The notes beneath the pieces were generated by a model. It was given only the letters and a program-made list of their open reading frames with translations, was not told the origin of the DNA and searched no databases. From contig CALZJH010000014.1 in assembly GCA_945787845.1 (NCBI GenBank), positions 1 through 63,879 of the forward strand: a stretch of 63,879 bases of DNA, read 5' to 3'. Position numbers and translations under genes: made by a program. The stretch comes from an uncultured Woeseiaceae bacterium (GTDB lineage: Bacteria > Pseudomonadota > Gammaproteobacteria > Steroidobacterales > Woeseiaceae). Positions 24,494 to 32,455 of this stretch are shown piece after piece. Within the stretch, counting starts at the first letter, position 1. Each line of letters starts with the position of its first letter.

Positions 24494-25813
24494 CTACCGC
24501 GAGAACCGATAGCTGAACTGCACAATCAGGGCATTGAGATCCGGGTAGTTGTCGCGCGCGGCCTGGTTCCCGATGAGCTGTGCGGTCGGCACCGTGCCGG
24601 ATTGCGTGTACCACTCGACACGAACGCTCATGTCGTTGTCGTTACGTGTCTTCCACCCGAATTTGAGACCGGCTGTAATCGCGTCGAAGTTGCCCAGACG
24701 ATAGTCCGACGACGCGAATTGCGGCAATGCCTGTGAGCTGTCGAGGCTGAGCCGATAAAACTCGGCCTCGGACTGCGTGTAGTAACGGAGGTGGGGCTCG
24801 AGATAGCTCGTTGCGCCTAGCGGCCATCGATAGCGCAGGTCCAGCGTGTGGGAATCGATCTCCCAATCGTCGGTCATGAAGCGATAAGACGCATCGATGA
24901 CGTTGCCGTTTAGATAGTACTTGGCCTGGGCGTAAAGGCTGTGTTGCGTCCGTTCGTCGGGCCGAGACTCGAACAGGAATTGTCCGCCAGGCCCCCCTTC
25001 GGGCCCGGGTATCCGCGGCAGCGTGTCTCCCGTAACGCCATCGACCAGGCTAAGGAACTTGTACGGATTGTTGAGGTAGCCGTCCGACTGGCTGAATGAG
25101 TAGTTCGCCTGGACCACCAGGTTCCTTGTGATCACCTGCGTCACACCGAACACGACATCCAGTACGTCCTTGTCCTGGTCGCCGAGCCGGTTGCTCGTAT
25201 CATCGACGTCGAGCATGCCGGTCAGCGGGATAGGTGCCCCGCCGACGGGCTCGATGCTGTCGCTGGCAAAGGACACGCCGGCCGAAACGGTCGTATTGCG
25301 ATTGTTGAAATCGTGTGCGTAGCTCGCGTTGAGGCCCGTGTGCAGATAGTCGTACTCACTCGAGGCGCTCAGTCCAACACTCAGGAGCCCCATTTCGCCA
25401 GCCGGTTGCTGCCAGCCCGCGGTGATGGCTACGCGGGTATCCCGGAAGGTATCGTCGAGCGGCAAGTCACCGGCCGGCACGGTATATGAGTCGTTACCGG
25501 ACGGTCGCGTGAAGGTCTGAGGACCATCCTGGCGGATGGCGCCACTCGGCGTCGCCCCGGTGAGCGCGTCGACCGTCAGGCCGAGCGACAGCGTCCGGTC
25601 ATCCGCAAACAAGCGTCGGACCATAGACTTGAAACTGGCGTCCTGCACCCGGTCCTCGTCTTCCCCGTAGTACAGGAGCGAGGTATTGAAGCCCCACTTC
25701 GGTTCTTCCTGCGCGTCTACAGGCGCGGCCACGGTGGTTCCCAACAGGGCGCATGTGGCTGCGGCCAATGTGGCTGATACGGATCGCTCCGCCGTCTTTC
25801 CCGGTTTTTGCAT
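24494..25813 (-). CDS. DUF3570 protein: predicted outer-membrane beta-barrel with an ApbE flavinylation motif
   Basis: A 439-residue protein with a signal peptide (ATLAAATCALLGTTVAAPVDA). The mature part begins KWGFNTSLLYYGEDEDRVQD and contains D82-ALTGA-T88 in LTVDALTGATPSG. That motif fits the DxxTGAT target of ApbE FMN transferases, and an apbE gene follows 2 bases downstream. The rest alternates hydrophobic and polar residues in beta-strand fashion (NYSFSQSDGYLN, DASYRFMTDDWEIDSHTLDL, LRYRWPLG) and ends ALIVQFSYRFSR, like an outer-membrane barrel strand. DUF3570 is a family of unknown function. I infer a barrel that may carry covalent FMN near its N-terminus. The longer frame to 25951 overlaps the DUF4266 gene and is rejected. 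Confidence 0.85.
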   Translation of the reverse strand: MQKPGKTAERSVSATLAAATCALLGTTVAAPVDAQEEPKWGFNTSLLYYGEDEDRVQDASFKSMVRRLFADDRTLSLGLTVDALTGATPSGAIRQDGPQTFTRPSGNDSYTVPAGDLPLDDTFRDTRVAITAGWQQPAGEMGLLSVGLSASSEYDYLHTGLNASYAHDFNNRNTTVSAGVSFASDSIEPVGGAPIPLTGMLDVDDTSNRLGDQDKDVLDVVFGVTQVITRNLVVQANYSFSQSDGYLNNPYKFLSLVDGVTGDTLPRIPGPEGGPGGQFLFESRPDERTQHSLYAQAKYYLNGNVIDASYRFMTDDWEIDSHTLDLRYRWPLGATSYLEPHLRYYTQSEAEFYRLSLDSSQALPQFASSDYRLGNFDAITAGLKFGWKTRNDNDMSVRVEWYTQSGTVPTAQLIGNQAARDNYPDLNALIVQFSYRFSR

Positions 25814-25814
25814 G

Positions 25815-26030
25815 TCAGTTACACCCACACCCGCCACCACCGAATCCACGGCCGCCGCTTGAGGCTTCTTTGCTGAAATAAATATGATCGTCCGTCGCAG
25901 CCTCGACAGGATCGACGGTGAGCTGCATTTCTTCCCTGGCAAGCACTTCACGCTCCCAGGGCTGGACTCCCATGGATGAACAGCCGGCGCACACCAGCAT
26001 CAGGGATATTACGGCTATCTTGTTTCTCAC
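25815..26030 (-). CDS. DUF4266 small lipoprotein with GGGGCGCN tail
   Basis: A 71-residue protein: a lipoprotein signal (MLVCAGCSS, Cys17), then VQPWEREVLAREEMQL, DHIYFSKEASSGG and the C-terminus GGGGCGCN. This is the DUF4266 pattern, whose conserved end is a glycine-rich CxC. It starts within the tlpA stop (ATGA overlap) and ends one base before the DUF3570 start, so the operon is translationally coupled. The CxC tail could bind a metal, form a strained disulfide reduced by the neighbouring TlpA-like protein, or be a modification site. Function is unknown; the operon context is the main clue. Confidence 0.85.
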   Translation of the reverse strand: MRNKIAVISLMLVCAGCSSMGVQPWEREVLAREEMQLTVDPVEAATDDHIYFSKEASSGGRGFGGGGCGCN

Positions 26031-26491
26031 GGTTGTTCTCCCAGCGCCTCGACGAGGATCGCTTCGTACTCTGCCTGTCGTTTGACTTTGAACCCGCGGT
26101 GAGTCGCTTTGATCCGGCCGTCACGGCCAATCACAAAGGAACTCGGCATCGCCTCCACCTCGTACTCGGTCGCCAGGGCCGCTCCGGGATCGAAATAAAT
26201 GCCGAAATCGGCCGGGTATTCCTCGAGAAACTCGGCCGCCTCATCGTGGTTGGCGTCGAGATTAACGCCGATGATGACGAGCCCATCGTGGGCATACCGG
26301 GTGTGCATCTCGTTCAGCCATGGGAACGAGCGACGGCATGGACCGCACCACGATGCCCAGAAATCGAGTACGACGACCTTGCCCTGGTACTGGCTGAGAT
26401 CAAACGGCGTGGATTCGGTATTGTCGGCCAGGGCGGCCGGCGCGAGGGCCAGGGTTAGCCCAAGGAGGATCGTTCTGCTTATCGCTGTCAT
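26027..26491 (-). CDS. TlpA/ResA-like periplasmic thioredoxin
   Basis: A 154-residue protein with a signal peptide (ISRTILLGLTLALAPAALA) and a thioredoxin-fold domain with active site C49-GP-C52 (FWASWCGPC), GVNLDANHDEA and the cis-Pro loop MPSSFVIGRDG. TlpA/ResA proteins are membrane-side thiol reductants that keep specific Cys pairs reduced, often for heme or copper site assembly. Here the likely client is the CxC tail of the DUF4266 lipoprotein encoded next, with which the gene overlaps by four bases. An ATG three codons earlier (26500) is directly abutted by the GGG and so is less likely the start. Confidence 0.88.
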   Translation of the reverse strand: MTAISRTILLGLTLALAPAALADNTESTPFDLSQYQGKVVVLDFWASWCGPCRRSFPWLNEMHTRYAHDGLVIIGVNLDANHDEAAEFLEEYPADFGIYFDPGAALATEYEVEAMPSSFVIGRDGRIKATHRGFKVKRQAEYEAILVEALGEQP

Positions 26492-26550
26492 CGTTTGCAT
26501 CCCTGCGTTACGGGTTTCCGGACACTTACAGCTGCGTTAGAGCGTGCGCC

Positions 26551-27495
26551 TCAGGAAATCCTTCGTAGAAATCTCAACACCCGGTCCGGAAAGTCCGTAA
26601 ACAGGCCGTCAATCGCGAGTTCGTCGATACTGAATGCCAGGAGTTCGTCGAAATCATCAAAGCCCGGCGGGAGCGCATCCGCCCGAAAAGTGTACGGGTG
26701 CACCGCCAGACCGAGCTTATGCGCCCGTTCGATGAGGCCGGTCGATTTCTTGCTCCCGTCCTTTTTGCGCACCGTGTAGAGGCGATTCAGCCACGGCCCG
26801 ATACCGTCAACGGTGCGCGCGAGCTTTTCCAGCCCGCGTGCGGTCCGCATTGCCGCGAAATTGGTGGGTTCCGGCGTCCAGTCGTCCTCACCGATGAGTT
26901 GCACAAGCTTGAGCTCACAGCCCAGTTGATGACGGATTCGACGCACCTCCCGTTCGTCGAAGCACTGCAGGTAGGCTGAAGCGTTATGGTCCTCGTAGCC
27001 AAATTTCGCGAGTGTGTCGAGGACCAGCAGCGTGATATCGACGCCCTCCTCCCGGTGCCAGGCAGGGTCCTTGATCTCCGGATAGATACCGACGTGCCAT
27101 GCCCCCTTGGTCGAGAGTTCGGCGACCAGCTCGAGTTCGCGTTCCAGCGTGTGCACACGGAAGGCTTCGCCGTCGGATGGGAAACGGCCTGGGAAAACGG
27201 GTTTCCCGTGCTTATCGTTGCGTTCGTGCACCTTGAGCGTCGCAATTTCGGCGAGGTCGAAGTCGCGTACATAGAAACGACCGTCTGAACGTGCCCGGTT
27301 CCGGAAACGCGAGGCGACGTCCGTGACCCGATCGAGATGAATGTCATGCAGCACGACGAGCCTGTCGTCGCGCGTGGCGACAATATCCTGCTCGAGGTAG
27401 TCCGCCCCCATGGCATAGGCCAGCGCCTTGGCGGGCAAGGTGTGCTCGGGAAGATACCCGGAGGCCCCCCGATGCGCTATGACGACAGGACGCAT
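26551..27495 (-). CDS. Glycerophosphodiester phosphodiesterase family protein
   Basis: A 314-residue protein. The GDPD metal-site motifs are present: IAHRGASGYLPEHTLPA near the N-terminus, LEQDIVATRDDRLVVLHD and YPEIKDP, with GLFTDFPDRV near the end. It resembles GlpQ in length but has no signal peptide from the chosen ATG, so a cytoplasmic location is expected. GDPD enzymes split glycerophosphodiesters into glycerol-3-phosphate and an alcohol. The next gene on this strand (upstream) is the TIR-like protein, 43 bases away, and the two may be co-transcribed. No glycerol transport genes are adjacent. Confidence 0.88.
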   Translation of the reverse strand: MRPVVIAHRGASGYLPEHTLPAKALAYAMGADYLEQDIVATRDDRLVVLHDIHLDRVTDVASRFRNRARSDGRFYVRDFDLAEIATLKVHERNDKHGKPVFPGRFPSDGEAFRVHTLERELELVAELSTKGAWHVGIYPEIKDPAWHREEGVDITLLVLDTLAKFGYEDHNASAYLQCFDEREVRRIRHQLGCELKLVQLIGEDDWTPEPTNFAAMRTARGLEKLARTVDGIGPWLNRLYTVRKKDGSKKSTGLIERAHKLGLAVHPYTFRADALPPGFDDFDELLAFSIDELAIDGLFTDFPDRVLRFLRRIS

Positions 27496-27538
27496 TCTAT
27501 AATAGACCTTAAGAAAACCCTATAAGCATTTGATTAAT

Positions 27539-28018
27539 CTATTTTTTGATCGGTCCATTTTCGTCAAACCCGGGGAAATCGAGCACCTCCCACCGCGCCG
27601 TGTCTTCACCGCGCGCCTGGAGCTTGAGCGCATCGACCATTTCACGATCATTCCATTCGATCGGGTCACCGCAGCGTTTGACCAGCTCAGCGGGGGTTTC
27701 ATGCAGGCCCCCGAACGGCCTGATCGTGATCATGCCGATGTCGTTGGCCTCGGCTACGTCCATCATGAATTTCGTCAGGTCCGGGCTCTGCTCGTACGTG
27801 GACGCCAGGACGAACATCGCCTCGGCCGCCTTGATCTGCGCGATCAGCTCATCCTTGAGTCCTTGCTGACCGCCCGTCATTGGCAGGTTCTCGGGCTTGC
27901 TGACATTGAGGTAGTAGAAACGGTCGACGCTTTCGAGAAACTCGAATATGCGCAGATAGTCATCCGTCTCCTCGAAACAGTGCGTCGCGAACACGCGGAT
28001 CGGATTACTTTCAGACAA
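27539..28018 (-). CDS. TIR-like (DUF1863/ThsB-type) protein
   Basis: A 159-residue single-domain protein. RVFATHCFEETDDYLRIFEF, RFYYLNVSKPENLP, LKDELIAQIKAAEAMFVLAS and MITIRPFGG follow the flavodoxin-like MTH538 TIR-like pattern (K-R-FISH-----DDYL, I--A---I-L--). The position of the catalytic Glu in NADase TIR domains is occupied by a weak match (PDLTKFMMDVAEA), so activity is uncertain. The start is TTG with a strong AAGGAG seven bases upstream. Such small TIR-like proteins occur in Thoeris defence and as stand-alone signalling proteins. No ThsA-like effector is adjacent, but a GDPD lies downstream and an EEP-family phosphodiesterase is divergent. Confidence 0.65.
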   Translation of the reverse strand: MSESNPIRVFATHCFEETDDYLRIFEFLESVDRFYYLNVSKPENLPMTGGQQGLKDELIAQIKAAEAMFVLASTYEQSPDLTKFMMDVAEANDIGMITIRPFGGLHETPAELVKRCGDPIEWNDREMVDALKLQARGEDTARWEVLDFPGFDENGPIKK

Positions 28019-28123
28019 AAAAAACTCCTTATCCGGTCGAATCTGTCGTTAGTTTAGCCAATTCGTGAGGATACCGCCCGGACCTGTTTCCATAGTATGG
28101 GCGTTTCGGTATCGTAGCGGCGC

Positions 28124-28858
28124 ATGCGGCTACTTCTCTACAACATCCGGTACGCGGTCGGCGGCGGTGCGAGCATGCGCATGCCGATCCCCGGAGCAGG
28201 CTACGTACTGGGTAACCAGGCCGTACTCCCTGAAATTACACGCTTTATCAAGTCGGTCGACCCCGATGTCGTCGGCTTGATCGAAGTGGATACCGGGTCG
28301 ATACGCAGCCGCAACGTCAATCAGGCCGAAAAAATCGCTGCGGACCTCGGCATGAACACCTCCTACGAGACCAAGTATGGCGACCGGTCGCTCAACCAGC
28401 TGCTGCCTATCGTGCGCAAACAGGGCAATGCGTTCATGGCTGCACCGCGTGTGCATGGCGAGAAGTTTCACTACTTCGACACCGGCATCAAGCGGCTGAT
28501 CATTGAGCTCGAGATGGAGGACTTCGCCATCTTTCTCGTGCACCTGTCGCTCAAGTATCGGCATCGCCACCTGCAGCTGCGGCGGCTGTATGACCTCATC
28601 CAGGAGACGAAAAAGCCCGTCGTCGTTGCCGGCGATTTCAATACGTTCTGGGGTGAGAACGAAATCTACCTTTTCATGAAAGCTGCCGATCTGACATCCG
28701 CGAATACCGACAGCCTTCCGACATACCCGAGTCGGGCTCCGCGCAAGGAGCTCGATTTCGTGCTTTACCAGGATGGCATCAAGGTCACGGACTTTCGGGT
28801 CCCCAACGTGCGCCATTCCGATCACCTGCCACTCGTTTGCGACTTCGAGCTGGCCTAA
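28124..28858 (+). CDS. Endonuclease/exonuclease/phosphatase (EEP) family protein
   Basis: A 244-residue cytoplasmic protein with the EEP metal-site motifs: LLLYNIRYAVGG (Asn), DVVGLIEVDTGS (Glu), VVVAGDFNTFWGE (Asp and Asn), LDFVLY (Asp) and RHSDHLPLVCD (Ser-Asp-His). The family hydrolyses phosphodiester or phosphomonoester bonds in DNA, RNA, nucleotides or phospholipids, and the substrate here cannot be told. Its end lies 14 bases before the start of the multifunctional beta-oxidation gene, suggesting an operon. It is divergent from the TIR-like gene with about 100 bp between starts. Confidence 0.85.
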   Translation: MRLLLYNIRYAVGGGASMRMPIPGAGYVLGNQAVLPEITRFIKSVDPDVVGLIEVDTGSIRSRNVNQAEKIAADLGMNTSYETKYGDRSLNQLLPIVRKQGNAFMAAPRVHGEKFHYFDTGIKRLIIELEMEDFAIFLVHLSLKYRHRHLQLRRLYDLIQETKKPVVVAGDFNTFWGENEIYLFMKAADLTSANTDSLPTYPSRAPRKELDFVLYQDGIKVTDFRVPNVRHSDHLPLVCDFELA

Positions 28859-28872
28859 TTCACGAGAAAACC

Positions 28873-30888
28873 ATGGCACAACACTGGAAACTGGAAACCG
28901 ATTCGGCCGGCGTCGCCTGGCTGTGTATTGACAAAGCTGACGCGAAAGCGAACGTCCTGTCGTCAGAGGTCATAGCGGAACTCGGTAACATTATGGACGG
29001 GCTGGAGGCAAGCCCGCCGGCCGGCCTGGTGATGTACTCGGGCAAGCCCGACAGTTTTATCATGGGTGCCGACATCACGGAGTTCGGTGATTTCGGCTCG
29101 GCGGCTGAGGTCACACGGCTCGGCAAGATGGCGCAGGGGCTGTTCCTGCGTATTCGCAATCTGCCCTGCCCGACCGTTGTTGCTGTGAACGGTGTCTGTC
29201 TGGGCGGCGGGCTCGAGATCTCCATGATGTTTGACTACCGCATCGGCCCGGACAGCGACAAGAAAATATTCGGCCTGCCCGAAGTAAAGCTCGGATTACA
29301 CCCGGGTTTTGGTGGCACCGTCCGCGCCGTGCAGCTGTGCGGCGTCAGGGAAGGCATGCAACTCATGCTGACCGGCAATCCGGTGAATGCCAGGAAGGCG
29401 CTGCGCATTGGGCTGATTGACCGCATCGCCGGCGAGAACACGTGGCGCGAGGTTGCGACGAAGCTGATCGCGACCAAGCCGCCCTTGGGTAAAGCGCCCA
29501 TGATGGATCGTATCCTGGCGCTGGCACCCTTCCGTCCGCTGGTACGCAACATGCTCATCAAGCAGGTTGCGAGCAAAGCCCGCAAGGATCATTACCCGGC
29601 GCCGTACGCGATGATTGACCTGTGGGCAAAACACGGCGCCTCGAGCAAGACGGGCTACGATGCCGAGGCCGACAGCTTCGGCAAGATGATGTCCACGGAC
29701 ACGTCGCGCAACCTGATTCGCGTGTTCTTCCTGCAGGGCAAGCTCAAGAAGCAGGGCAACGAGACCGACAGGAAGATTGGCCACGTGCACGTCGTCGGTG
29801 CTGGCGTGATGGGCGGCGACATCGCTGCCTGGTGCGCGCTGCGCGGGCACACCGTCACGTTGCAGGATCGCGAGCAAAAGTATATCGACCCAGCCATGGA
29901 GCGGGCACAGAAACTGTTCACCAAGCGCGTACGCGACGAGGCGCAGCGTGCCGAGACGGCCGGCCGACTGCGGTCCGATGTTGAGGGAGCAGGCGCGGCG
30001 GAGGCCGATCTTGTGATTGAGGCGATCTACGAAAACCTCGAGGCCAAGCAGGAACTCTACAAGGTGCTGCAGGCAAAAATGAAACCGGGCGCCCTCCTCG
30101 CTACGAATACTTCGAGTATTCGCCTTGAGGAATTGCGCACTGTCCTGAACGAACCGACGCGATTCATCGGCCTGCACTTCTTCAATCCGGTGGCCATGTT
30201 GCCACTGGTCGAAGTCATTCGCTGTGCCGATACCGACCAGGAAGCCATGGATATCGGTTTCGCCTTCACCAAGGGCATCGGCAAATTCCCGCTTGAGTGT
30301 TCCAGTTCACCGGGATTCGTCGTGAATCGCATTCTTGCGCCCTATATGGGCGAAGCGATGGAGCTCGCACAGGAAGGCGTACCCCTGGTGGCCATCGACA
30401 AGGCCGCAGAAAAGTTCGGCATGCCCATGGGACCCGTTGAGCTGGCCGACAGTGTGGGGCTGGATGTGGGGCTGCATGTATCGAAGGTCCTGGGCGCGGC
30501 GATGAATCGCCCGGTACCCGAGGCGCTGGCCAAGATGGTCGACGACGGTCTGCTGGGACGCAAGTCCGGCCAGGGTTACTACAAGTGGGAAGACGGCAAG
30601 GCGATCAAGCTACCGGGCGATGGCGGCCCTGTCCCCGACGATATCGAAGATCGCCTGATCCTGCCTATGGTTAACGAAGCGGTCGCATGCCTGAATGAAG
30701 GCGTGGTGGCCAACGCCGATCTGCTCGATGCAGGGGTCATATTTGGGACTGGCTTCGCACCGTTTCGCGGTGGACCGCTGAATTACGCGCGCGAGCGCGG
30801 TATTGATTCTGTCGTTGCAGCCTTGGAGGCGCTGGCGTCGCGTTACGGCGATCGTTTTTTGCCAAACAGTGGTTGGTCGGACCTGTGA
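28873..30888 (+). CDS. fadJ: Enoyl-CoA hydratase/3-hydroxyacyl-CoA dehydrogenase (FadB/FadJ type)
   Basis: A 671-residue two-domain enzyme of fatty-acid beta-oxidation. Residues 1-190 are the crotonase domain, with the oxyanion-hole region GADITEFG and both catalytic glutamates (CLGGGLEISMM and FGLPEVKLGLHPGFGG). From about residue 305 comes the NAD-binding domain (VVGAGVMGGDIAAWCALRGH), then ATNTSSIRLEEL, LHFFNPVAMLPLVEV and CSSSPGFVVNRI, and a C-terminal domain ending GDRFLPNSGW. It converts enoyl-CoA to 3-ketoacyl-CoA. No thiolase gene is adjacent, so the partner is elsewhere; this favours FadJ-like but does not prove it. The ATG at 28873 is preferred over the in-frame GTG/ATG inside the previous gene. 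Confidence 0.9.
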   Translation: MAQHWKLETDSAGVAWLCIDKADAKANVLSSEVIAELGNIMDGLEASPPAGLVMYSGKPDSFIMGADITEFGDFGSAAEVTRLGKMAQGLFLRIRNLPCPTVVAVNGVCLGGGLEISMMFDYRIGPDSDKKIFGLPEVKLGLHPGFGGTVRAVQLCGVREGMQLMLTGNPVNARKALRIGLIDRIAGENTWREVATKLIATKPPLGKAPMMDRILALAPFRPLVRNMLIKQVASKARKDHYPAPYAMIDLWAKHGASSKTGYDAEADSFGKMMSTDTSRNLIRVFFLQGKLKKQGNETDRKIGHVHVVGAGVMGGDIAAWCALRGHTVTLQDREQKYIDPAMERAQKLFTKRVRDEAQRAETAGRLRSDVEGAGAAEADLVIEAIYENLEAKQELYKVLQAKMKPGALLATNTSSIRLEELRTVLNEPTRFIGLHFFNPVAMLPLVEVIRCADTDQEAMDIGFAFTKGIGKFPLECSSSPGFVVNRILAPYMGEAMELAQEGVPLVAIDKAAEKFGMPMGPVELADSVGLDVGLHVSKVLGAAMNRPVPEALAKMVDDGLLGRKSGQGYYKWEDGKAIKLPGDGGPVPDDIEDRLILPMVNEAVACLNEGVVANADLLDAGVIFGTGFAPFRGGPLNYARERGIDSVVAALEALASRYGDRFLPNSGWSDL

Positions 30889-31048
30889 CGCCTGTCACAA
30901 CTGCACAAGAGCCCCCTGGGAAACTGTGCGGTGCTTCACGCTGCGCTGCATAGAAGGTACCGGAAGTTATTGAATTGAAGGTAGAATACGGTCTTGACGT
31001 AATATCAACTCTAAGAAGCGACACTCAGGAATCTCAGCAGGATGATAA

Positions 31049-32095
31049 ATGGCGAGTGAGCAGGTAAACACAGAGCTGCTCAGAGGTTTTTCACCGCTTG
31101 ACGGCCTTAAGCGCGACAACCTTGCGGCACTAGCACGCAAGGTGCAGATCCGTGAGCTGTCTCCCGGGCAATTGCTGTTCAAGGAAGGCGATACCGAGAA
31201 GCGGACAATCTACGTCGTTTCCGGAATTCTCGAACTCCTGGACCAGGCTAAAACGGTCGGCAAAATCGAGGGTGGCAGCGAAATGGCTCGCAACCCGGTG
31301 GCGCCCGTGTTCCCGCGTCGCGTCACTGCCAAGGCTCGCGACCGCGTTCGGTTTATCTCGATCGACAGCGATCTTCTCGACGTCATGCTGACCTGGGACC
31401 AGACAGGCACCTACGAAGTATCGGAACTGCAGGGCAAGTCAGACCAGGGAGGTGAAGACTGGATGACCATGCTGCTGCAGACGAAGGCGTTCCACAAGAT
31501 TCCCCCGGCTAATATCCAGGCGATCTTCATGCGCATGCAGCAGATCAACTACCGGTCCGGAGACGTCATTCTGAAACAGGGCGCTGAAGGCGATTATTTC
31601 TACGTTCTGATCCGTGGGTCGGCTCTCGTCACCCGCGAGACCCCGCTGAGCAAGGAAGGCATCAAGCTCGCCGAGCTGCATGTGGGCGACACCTTCGGTG
31701 AGGAAGCGCTGATTTCCGACGCGAAACGGAATGCGACGGTTACCATGCAGAGTGATGGCGCAGTCATGCGACTCGGCAAGGACGATTTCAAAAAGCTGCT
31801 GAACGAACCGATGCTCGACTGGGTCTCGGTGGCACAGGCCGAAGAAATCGTGGGTACGGGCGGGCAATGGCTGGATGTGCGTTTGCCGAGTGAGTTTGAG
31901 AATCAGCACCTGGACGGTGCGATCAACATTCCGCTGTACTTTATTCGGCTCAAGATTTCGACACTCGACAAGAGCAAGAAGTACATCCTGTGCTGTGATA
32001 CCGGGCGCCGCAGCTCAGCGGGTGCCTATATCCTCAGTGAGCGGGGCTACCATGCCTACGTGCTGCAGGGCGGCATCAACTCCGCGAAAGCCTGA
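31049..32095 (+). CDS. Double cNMP-binding domain protein with C-terminal rhodanese
   Basis: A 348-residue cytoplasmic protein. Residues about 10-115 and 140-255 are two cyclic-nucleotide-binding folds; the second is clear (GDVILKQGAEGDYFYVLIRG, GDTFGEEALISDAKRNATV), with GEEAL and the Arg-Asn-Ala segment of a phosphate-binding cassette. The first is degenerate (GQLLFKEGDTEKRTIYVVSG). Residues 265-348 are a rhodanese domain with active-site loop CCDTGRRSS; the catalytic Cys is present. There is no DNA-binding domain, so this would be a ligand-gated sulfurtransferase or an adaptor and not a transcription factor. AGGATGAT precedes the ATG. It converges with pilZ, 1 base apart. Confidence 0.88.
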   Translation: MASEQVNTELLRGFSPLDGLKRDNLAALARKVQIRELSPGQLLFKEGDTEKRTIYVVSGILELLDQAKTVGKIEGGSEMARNPVAPVFPRRVTAKARDRVRFISIDSDLLDVMLTWDQTGTYEVSELQGKSDQGGEDWMTMLLQTKAFHKIPPANIQAIFMRMQQINYRSGDVILKQGAEGDYFYVLIRGSALVTRETPLSKEGIKLAELHVGDTFGEEALISDAKRNATVTMQSDGAVMRLGKDDFKKLLNEPMLDWVSVAQAEEIVGTGGQWLDVRLPSEFENQHLDGAINIPLYFIRLKISTLDKSKKYILCCDTGRRSSAGAYILSERGYHAYVLQGGINSAKA

Positions 32096-32096
32096 T

Positions 32097-32435
32097 CTAC
32101 ATCGTGTGCGTAGGCTTGTCGCCGCCCAGCGCGCCGGCCAGGTAGTTTTCGATCTTCTTCTGCGTATTACCCTGGTCCTGATCGGAGAACTGCACGCCGA
32201 TGCCGGCCGTGCGTTTGCCCTGGGCCCCTTTCGGCGTCATCCAGATGACCGTACCCGCAACCGGGATTTTTTCTTCCTCGCCCATCAGGTTGAGCAGCAT
32301 AAAGACCTCGTCACCCAGGCGATAAGAACTGTTCGTCGGAATAAACAGGCCGCCGTTGATAACGTAAGGCATGTACGCGAGGTACAAGGCGCTCTTGTCC
32401 TTGATCGTTAGTGTCAGCAGTCCTGGTTTGCTCAT
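32097..32435 (-). CDS. pilZ: PilZ domain protein (type IV pilus type)
   Basis: A 112-residue protein. LYLAYMPYVINGGLFIPTNS, GDEVFMLLNLMGEEEKIPVA and GTVIWMTPKGAQGKRTAGIG match the PilZ subfamily named for type IV pilus biogenesis. The canonical c-di-GMP motif RxxxR...DxSxxG is not intact (NGGLFIPT instead), as in the founding PilZ, which does not bind c-di-GMP itself. It is the last gene of the block tmk-holB-pilZ, the order found in Pseudomonas and Xanthomonas relatives. In those species it is needed for pilus assembly through PilB and FimX. Confidence 0.9.
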   Translation of the reverse strand: MSKPGLLTLTIKDKSALYLAYMPYVINGGLFIPTNSSYRLGDEVFMLLNLMGEEEKIPVAGTVIWMTPKGAQGKRTAGIGVQFSDQDQGNTQKKIENYLAGALGGDKPTHTM

Positions 32436-32455
32436 TGTTCAACCTTTGTTGGTGC

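Noticed and set aside
25815..25841. GlyGly-CTERM sorting tail in DUF4266
   Set aside because: GGGGCGCN is at the very end and lacks the hydrophobic helix and basic residues a rhombosortase substrate needs.
28130..28879. 249-codon minus-strand frame
   Set aside because: Antisense to the EEP phosphodiesterase, which carries the full set of metal-site motifs.
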